This document shows positions 54,644 through 58,696 of a DNA stretch of 58,696 bases, piece after piece. This DNA comes from AE-B3B sp964543295 (GTDB lineage: Bacteria; Aerophobota; Aerophobia; Aerophobales; AE-B3A). Below the pieces are notes generated by a model. That model ran no database searches. It was not told where the DNA came from and was given only the letters and a program-made list of their open reading frames with translations. Position 1 is the first letter of the stretch; every line of letters begins with the position of its first letter. The position numbers and the translations under genes are program-made. Location: contig CAZIXA010000013.1 of the NCBI GenBank assembly GCA_964543295.1, positions 1-58,696 on the forward strand, in the 5' to 3' direction.

Positions 54644-55483
54644 ATTACGAAGTTAGAGGGTAAAGTAGCGATAGTTACAGGAGGAACCAGTGGTTTTGGC
54701 TTTGCAATTTCTAAAGCGTTTGTTAAACAAGGGATAAACGTTGTTATCTCCGCAAGAGGTGAAACGGCTGATTTGGAGAGCGTCAGGCAAACACTTACCT
54801 TGGAGGGAGAAGGCAAGGTAATTTGTCTGAAACAAGACATTACAGCTGAAAGTGCTGCGGAAAACATAGTCGAGGCAGCAGTTAAGGAATTTGGCATGAT
54901 AGACATCGTTGTAAACAACGCAGGTACAGCCAGGCGAATCGAGGAGACATATTTTAATTTTCCTCTTGAGAAGTTCTCAGAGTATATGCTTGATCAATTT
55001 ATACAATTTGCCGTTGCCCCAGTACAACTTTCGATCGCTGCCGCTAAGGTTATGGCAAAAAAATACGCCAATATAGGTTACAATGAAGTTGGGCTTCCCA
55101 GGGACACGGGTTGTATTATTTATAACCTATCTCAAGCCGCACTTCAGCCCATTAGAGATGATCTGCTGGCTTATAGCGCTGCTAAGCGAGCAGCCCTTTC
55201 GACTATGGAGACACTTACAGGCGTATTGGGCCAACACAACATCCGCGTCAATGCGATAGCGCCAGGCTATGCCAATACGGCTGGTCCTAAGAAGTTTTAT
55301 AGCAGGTTCCCTAATATACGTGCTGATATCGACAAACACGTCCCTCTCAAGCCAAATTTTATGGACCCGAGTGCCGTCGTGCCGGCAGTCCAGTACCTTG
55401 TGGCTGACAATTATGTCAATGGTGTAGTTATTGAGATAGACGGGGGTTGGCATTTACGTTTTAATAGATATTTTAATGTATAA
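54644..55483 (+). CDS. SDR family oxidoreductase with probable AUU start
   Basis: 279 residues. The N-terminal Rossmann motif TGGTSGFG, the mid-protein NNAG and the catalytic YSAAK are present, so the first 43 residues, lost if one starts at the TTG at 54773, are essential. The only codon in frame and at the right distance from AAGGAG (54633-54638) is ATT at 54644; the nearby ATG at 54639 is out of frame and is followed directly by TAA. C-terminus VIEIDGGWHLRF is typical. It follows the transaldolase-like gene after 190 bases and probably acts in the same pathway. Confidence 0.85.
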   Translation: MTKLEGKVAIVTGGTSGFGFAISKAFVKQGINVVISARGETADLESVRQTLTLEGEGKVICLKQDITAESAAENIVEAAVKEFGMIDIVVNNAGTARRIEETYFNFPLEKFSEYMLDQFIQFAVAPVQLSIAAAKVMAKKYANIGYNEVGLPRDTGCIIYNLSQAALQPIRDDLLAYSAAKRAALSTMETLTGVLGQHNIRVNAIAPGYANTAGPKKFYSRFPNIRADIDKHVPLKPNFMDPSAVVPAVQYLVADNYVNGVVIEIDGGWHLRFNRYFNV

Positions 55484-56023
55484 AAAAGCTGATTTAAGTT
55501 TTAGCTCTTTGTCATAGGTTTTTTTGAAGAAAGGGGGGCTCACTCAGCAATAGCTTCCTCCTTGAAAATTTTTTTTCTCACCAGTTGGAACTTTCTGTAA
55601 GTAGCGTTCCAAGCGCAGCATCCTATTCACCATAACTGGTGAGATACAAGGGGTAGGCGACTGTCTCGTATAGAGCGTGTACCCAAAGATGTGGGCCCGC
55701 AAGGAGGTGAGAGAGCCTTACCTACCCCAATAAAGTATGCAATACCAGGGCAAAAGGTAGTAGATAAGGTAAAAGTTATCAAAGATCATGAGAAAGACAA
55801 CACACCTTATCTACTCCTATTATATTCATAATAGTACAGAAGGAGGTGAAAAACAGGCAGTCAGTTCAGCTTGAGATAAAGAAAGTTCTCAAGAAGTGTT
55901 GAATAGTTGTCTTTTCTTTTCGAGAGCTTTTTACGGAAGATTGAAGGATGTCTAAAACACTATTAGGTAGATTAAAATAAGGTTAAATTTTTGGGTCATC
56001 TTAGAAAGACATACTATAAACTG
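55484..56023. other. 540-base non-coding, highly structured stretch beside an IS110 transposase
   Basis: No protein gene is visible. At least four nested or adjacent inverted repeats lie at 55577-55815 (see the separate ncRNA entry). The rest (55816-56023) contains short SD-like AAGGAGGTGA at 55840-55849 without a following reading frame. Confidence 0.6.
55577..55815. ncRNA. Candidate structured RNA (possible IS110-family guide RNA region)
   Basis: Exact inverted repeats: CTCACCAGTT (55577-55586) with AACTGGTGAG (55634-55643); TTGGAAC (55585-55591) with GTTCCAA (55606-55612); GGGGTAGG (55650-55657) with CCTACCCC (55721-55728), enclosing CCCA/TGGG (55682-55685, 55692-55695); and AGTAGATAAGGT (55759-55770) with ACCTTATCTACT (55804-55815). 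The density and order suggest a folded RNA. It lies downstream (3') of the minus-strand IS110 transposase, where the IS1111 branch encodes its guide RNA. Strand and function are unproven. Confidence 0.5.
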
Positions 56024-57250
56024 TCAAGTTAGAACTTGTTCTTTCTCAAATTGAAAGAAAATCCTTTGAGGATCATAGTCTGCTTCGTATTTGAGCATAC
56101 TGTACATTATCGAGAGAATCTTTTTGCCTACCGAGATGAGAGCTTGTTTACTTTCCTTTCCTTCAGATATCTTTCTATGGTAAAGGGACCGAAGATAAGG
56201 GTTATGTTTTAAAGAAGCTACCGCAGCCATGTATAGTGAAGCTCTTAAGGCAGAAGGCCCCTTCTTGGACATCTTAGGATGAAGATTCTTCTTCTCTCCA
56301 GATTCTGATATCCTAGGATGCCAGCCAATAAATCCGATGAGTTTATTGGCTGAGGAGAATCTAGTTACATCTCCACCTACTTCTCCTAAGAAAGCAGCTA
56401 CTGTCTTAGGGCCAACTCCGGGAATAGAAAGAAGCCTTTTCTGTGGGGAGGAAGGTTCGTTATTAGAGGAAAGAATCTCCTCAATTTTCTCCTCGATCTC
56501 CTTAATCTTATTCTTTAAAGACTCAATCTCATCAATGAGGATTCTTAAGGCCATTCCTCGTACTTCAAAGGCTTTACCAGAGTATATGGACTCTTTAGCT
56601 GCCTGAATGAGTTTCTCAGCAAGCTCGAAAGAGTAGTTATTACCCTGGATTCTCCTGGCCATCTTCACTAAATCAGTTTTCTTTGGCCGGGCCATATCCA
56701 CTGCCGTGGGGTATTTCTTAAGTATCATGGAAGAGACTTTTTTAAATGGACTTCTAATCAAATTGGTATATTCAGGAAATACTAAATTCAGGAGGGTGTA
56801 GGTCTTTCTTAAATAGTTTTTCTTATCTTTCTGAAGGTTATGACGCAGTCTTACTAGCTCCCGGAGAACCTGAACTTCATCTTCAGGAACATAAGAAGCT
56901 AGGGCTTCTTTTGAGCGAAGAAGTTCGGCTATCACCAGGGAGTCAACCTTATCGGTCTTGGCTTTCTTAGAAAGTACCTGGTGATACTTTCTCGTTTGAT
57001 AGGGATTGAGAATGATAACTCTATATCCTTGTAAGAAGGAATAGAGATTCTCCCACAAGTTTCCTGTGGCCTTAATCCCTATCACAGTCTTATCTTTCTC
57101 AAGCTTTAAGGAACAGATTTTGTCTACCAGTTTCTCGAACCCTTTACCAGTGCAAGGAAAGGTGAGGAACTTGGTAATAGCTTCGCCTTCTTCATCCAGG
57201 ACCGAGACGGTGAACGACTTCTTGGAAATATCGATTCCTAGGTAATACAT
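56024..57250 (-). mobile_element. IS110-family transposase with altered catalytic motif
   Basis: 408 residues. The N-terminal RuvC-like DEDD domain has YLGIDISKKSF (first Asp) and KTDKVDSLVIAELL (last two Asp). The C-terminal domain (Transposase_20 type) has LLSIPGVGPKTVAAFLGEVG and IGFIGWHPRISESGEKKN with the Ser-containing segment. The expected EATG motif, supplying the Glu of the DEDD tetrad, reads GIKATGNLW here, so Glu is replaced by Lys and the copy may be inactive. The upstream 324-base and downstream 540-base non-coding regions hold the candidate guide RNA and element ends. Confidence 0.92.
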
Positions 57251-57535
57251 GAGTACCTCCTTGAGAATTTTTACTTTGAAAGAAAACAGGCTTCCTTATC
57301 CTCATCGAGCACATAGCCTGGGGAATTGGATAAACGATGCCTTCTTTTAGGCTCGTAGCATACTAAATAAATGTTTACACTCGAAGAGATAAAGGAAGGG
57401 GCAGTCTTTGGGCAAATGGTCCATCTTTATCAAGAGGCCATAAGGAGGAAGCAAGCCCTCTTCCTGTTTTCTCAAAAAGCGTCTTTTAAAGAACTAATCA
57501 AACTTTAATCTTGAAACTACACAAAGTCAAATAAC
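57251..57535 (-). other. 5' non-coding region of the IS110 element
   Basis: No gene is visible. The plus strand contains AGGAAG (about 57444-57449) pairing with CTTCCT eight bases later, and GCCT/AGGC around a TCTTTT loop near 57340. In the IS110 branch the guide RNA lies upstream of the transposase, so this is a second candidate location for it. I could not define the element boundary. Confidence 0.4.
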
Positions 57536-57558
57536 AATCTTCACCTATAGTGAAGATT
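57536..57558 (+). promoter_or_regulatory. 9-bp perfect palindrome before the aminotransferase RBS
   Basis: AATCTTCAC (57536-57544) and GTGAAGATT (57550-57558) flank the five bases CTATA. The site ends six bases before the AGGAGG ribosome binding site (57564-57570) of the aminotransferase gene. It could be an operator or an RNA hairpin affecting translation. Confidence 0.65.
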
Positions 57559-57574
57559 ATACCAGGAGGATTTG

Positions 57575-58696
57575 ATGTCACTTAAAGAGAGTATGTTAAG
57601 TTATTCAATAGTTCCAGAGGATCTGAAACATATTGTGTTGGATTTTAAACAAATGGAGGATTTTATAAAGCATCCTCTGGTTATGGCTAAGGCAGATGGT
57701 GTATGGTTAGAAGATATTGAAGGAAAGAGGTATTTGGATGGTTTATCAGGGGTTTTTACAGTACAAGTAGGTCACAATAACCCTCGAGTTAAAGAAGCTA
57801 TCAAAAAACAAATGGAGGAGATCTGTTTTGCACCCCCTTTGCATGCTACTAATATACCTGCGATAAAGCTTGCTAAACTAATGGCAGAAATAGCCCCTGG
57901 GGATCTTAATACTGTTAAATTACTAAGCGGGGGTTCCGAGGCTACTGAGGCTGCAATGAAACTTGGTCGCCAATATCACGCCCAAACTGGAAGCCCTAAG
58001 AAATATAAGGTAATAGCTCGTTACTGGGGCTATCACGGAGCTACTATGGGTGGTCTTAGTGCTACTGGATTTCCGCACCGTAAGGCTATATTCGAGCCTA
58101 CCATGAATGGATTTATCCATGTGTTTCCACCTACTTGTTACCGTTGTCCGTTCGGTTTAGAATATCCAGATTGCGGTATTCGATGTGCAACTATAGTTGA
58201 GGATGTTATAAAGATGGAAGGGCCGGAGACGGTAGCATCAATGATTTTAGAACCCATAGGTAACACTGGTGGGATCATTACTCCACCAAATGAGTATTTC
58301 ACTATCTTACGTGAGATATGTGACAAATATGATGTTCTTCTTATATTCGATGAGGTTATTAATGGATTTGGCCGTACCGGACAAATGTTTGCTGCTCAAA
58401 CTTTTAACGTTATCCCAGATATTCTTATTACAGGAAAAAGCATGGCAAGTGGTTATACCCCAATGGGTGCTATAACATTTAGAGATAAAGTAGAACAGGC
58501 TTTCTGGGGTGGTGGATCAGATAGAGCATTTTCCCATGGACATACATTTGGCGGTAATCCTCTTTCTAGTACTGCATGTCTTGCTAGTATTGAAGAAATT
58601 CGAGAGAGAGATTTAGTTACTAATGCTCGAGAAATGGGAGGATACTTACGTGCAGAGCTGAAAAAACTTAAAGATTCAGATACTTTAGGAACTATT
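57575..58696 (+). CDS. Class III PLP-dependent aminotransferase, partial (3' end outside window)
   Basis: The first 374 residues are in the window. The ATG at 57575 has AGGAGG 5 bases upstream. The fold-type I motifs are SGGSEATEAAMKLGR, YWGYHGATMGG, LIFDEVINGFGRTG and the PLP-Lys in LITGKSMASGYTPMGA. An unusual four-cysteine stretch CYRCPFGLEYPDCGIRC occurs at about residues 188-204, seen in a subgroup of class III enzymes. Members transfer amino groups from omega-amino acids, taurine or polyamines. The gene continues beyond the window, so length cannot be judged. Confidence 0.92.
   Translation, partial: MSLKESMLSYSIVPEDLKHIVLDFKQMEDFIKHPLVMAKADGVWLEDIEGKRYLDGLSGVFTVQVGHNNPRVKEAIKKQMEEICFAPPLHATNIPAIKLAKLMAEIAPGDLNTVKLLSGGSEATEAAMKLGRQYHAQTGSPKKYKVIARYWGYHGATMGGLSATGFPHRKAIFEPTMNGFIHVFPPTCYRCPFGLEYPDCGIRCATIVEDVIKMEGPETVASMILEPIGNTGGIITPPNEYFTILREICDKYDVLLIFDEVINGFGRTGQMFAAQTFNVIPDILITGKSMASGYTPMGAITFRDKVEQAFWGGGSDRAFSHGHTFGGNPLSSTACLASIEEIRERDLVTNAREMGGYLRAELKKLKDSDTLGTI

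Noticed and set aside
55701..55849. Two AAGGAGGTGA motifs on the plus strand (also anti-SD-like on the minus strand)
   Set aside because: No reading frame follows at a useful distance, so I do not call them ribosome binding sites. They may be part of the structured RNA.

Overview
The window looks like a chromosomal segment of an uncultured, probably anaerobic, Gram-negative bacterium of moderate G+C. Evidence for this is lipid A / LPS-type machinery (LpxB relatives, an MsbA-like exporter), a V/A-type ATPase, a tungsten-type aldehyde:ferredoxin oxidoreductase, oxygen-independent sugar catabolism, strong GGAGG ribosome binding sites and promoters that mostly use a 16-bp spacer. Lineage cannot be fixed from the sequence; a candidate phylum of the Aerophobetes/Atribacterota kind would fit, but that is only a guess.

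Region by region: (1) 1-967 is a damaged IS630-type transposase. (2) 1014-16343, all minus strand, is a 15-kb catabolic island. From its promoter end it encodes a GntR/UTRA regulator, a DapA-like lyase, a class I aldolase, an FGGY kinase, an L-fucose/L-arabinose-isomerase-like protein, an aldehyde ferredoxin oxidoreductase, a cupin, an oxidoreductase, a sugar-binding protein and two permeases, a zinc dehydrogenase, a truncated oxidoreductase and an SDR. Isomerase, kinase and aldolase form a fucose-type logic, and the tungsten enzyme is well placed to oxidise the released aldehyde. (3) 16344-18794 holds a decayed insertion-sequence remnant, a family-4 uracil-DNA glycosylase, OsmC, a LEA-2 protein and a scrap of an alcohol dehydrogenase. 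(4) 18957-25880, plus strand: promoter, seven tRNA genes, then tig, clpP and A/V-ATPase subunits A, B and D.

(5) 25877-38474, minus strand: a cell-envelope operon of panC, lpxB, a second LpxB-like protein, an MsbA-like ABC exporter, two GT4 glycosyltransferases, a radical SAM protein, three tandem GT2 paralogues and a third LpxB relative. (6) 38567-42377, minus strand: an accessory patch with a winged-helix protein with a possible nuclease domain and its small neighbours, signs of cassette duplication, a frameshifted membrane protein and a PIN toxin / TIGR04255 module. (7) 42415-50029, minus strand: a near-complete shikimate operon (aroE, aroC, aroK, aroB, aroQ, pheA, aroF, aroA), interrupted by a small MITE-like relic of a GxxExxY gene.

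(8) 50137-58696, plus strand: a second accessory catabolic region with an oxidoreductase, an insertion-sequence remnant, a FadR-type regulator, a very long transaldolase-like protein, an SDR that seems to begin with AUU, a highly structured non-coding stretch next to an IS110-family transposase (minus strand), and a class III aminotransferase that runs off the end. The two catabolic regions are both flanked by insertion-sequence debris, and inverted copies of one element end (about 16458 and 51707) bracket the housekeeping core.
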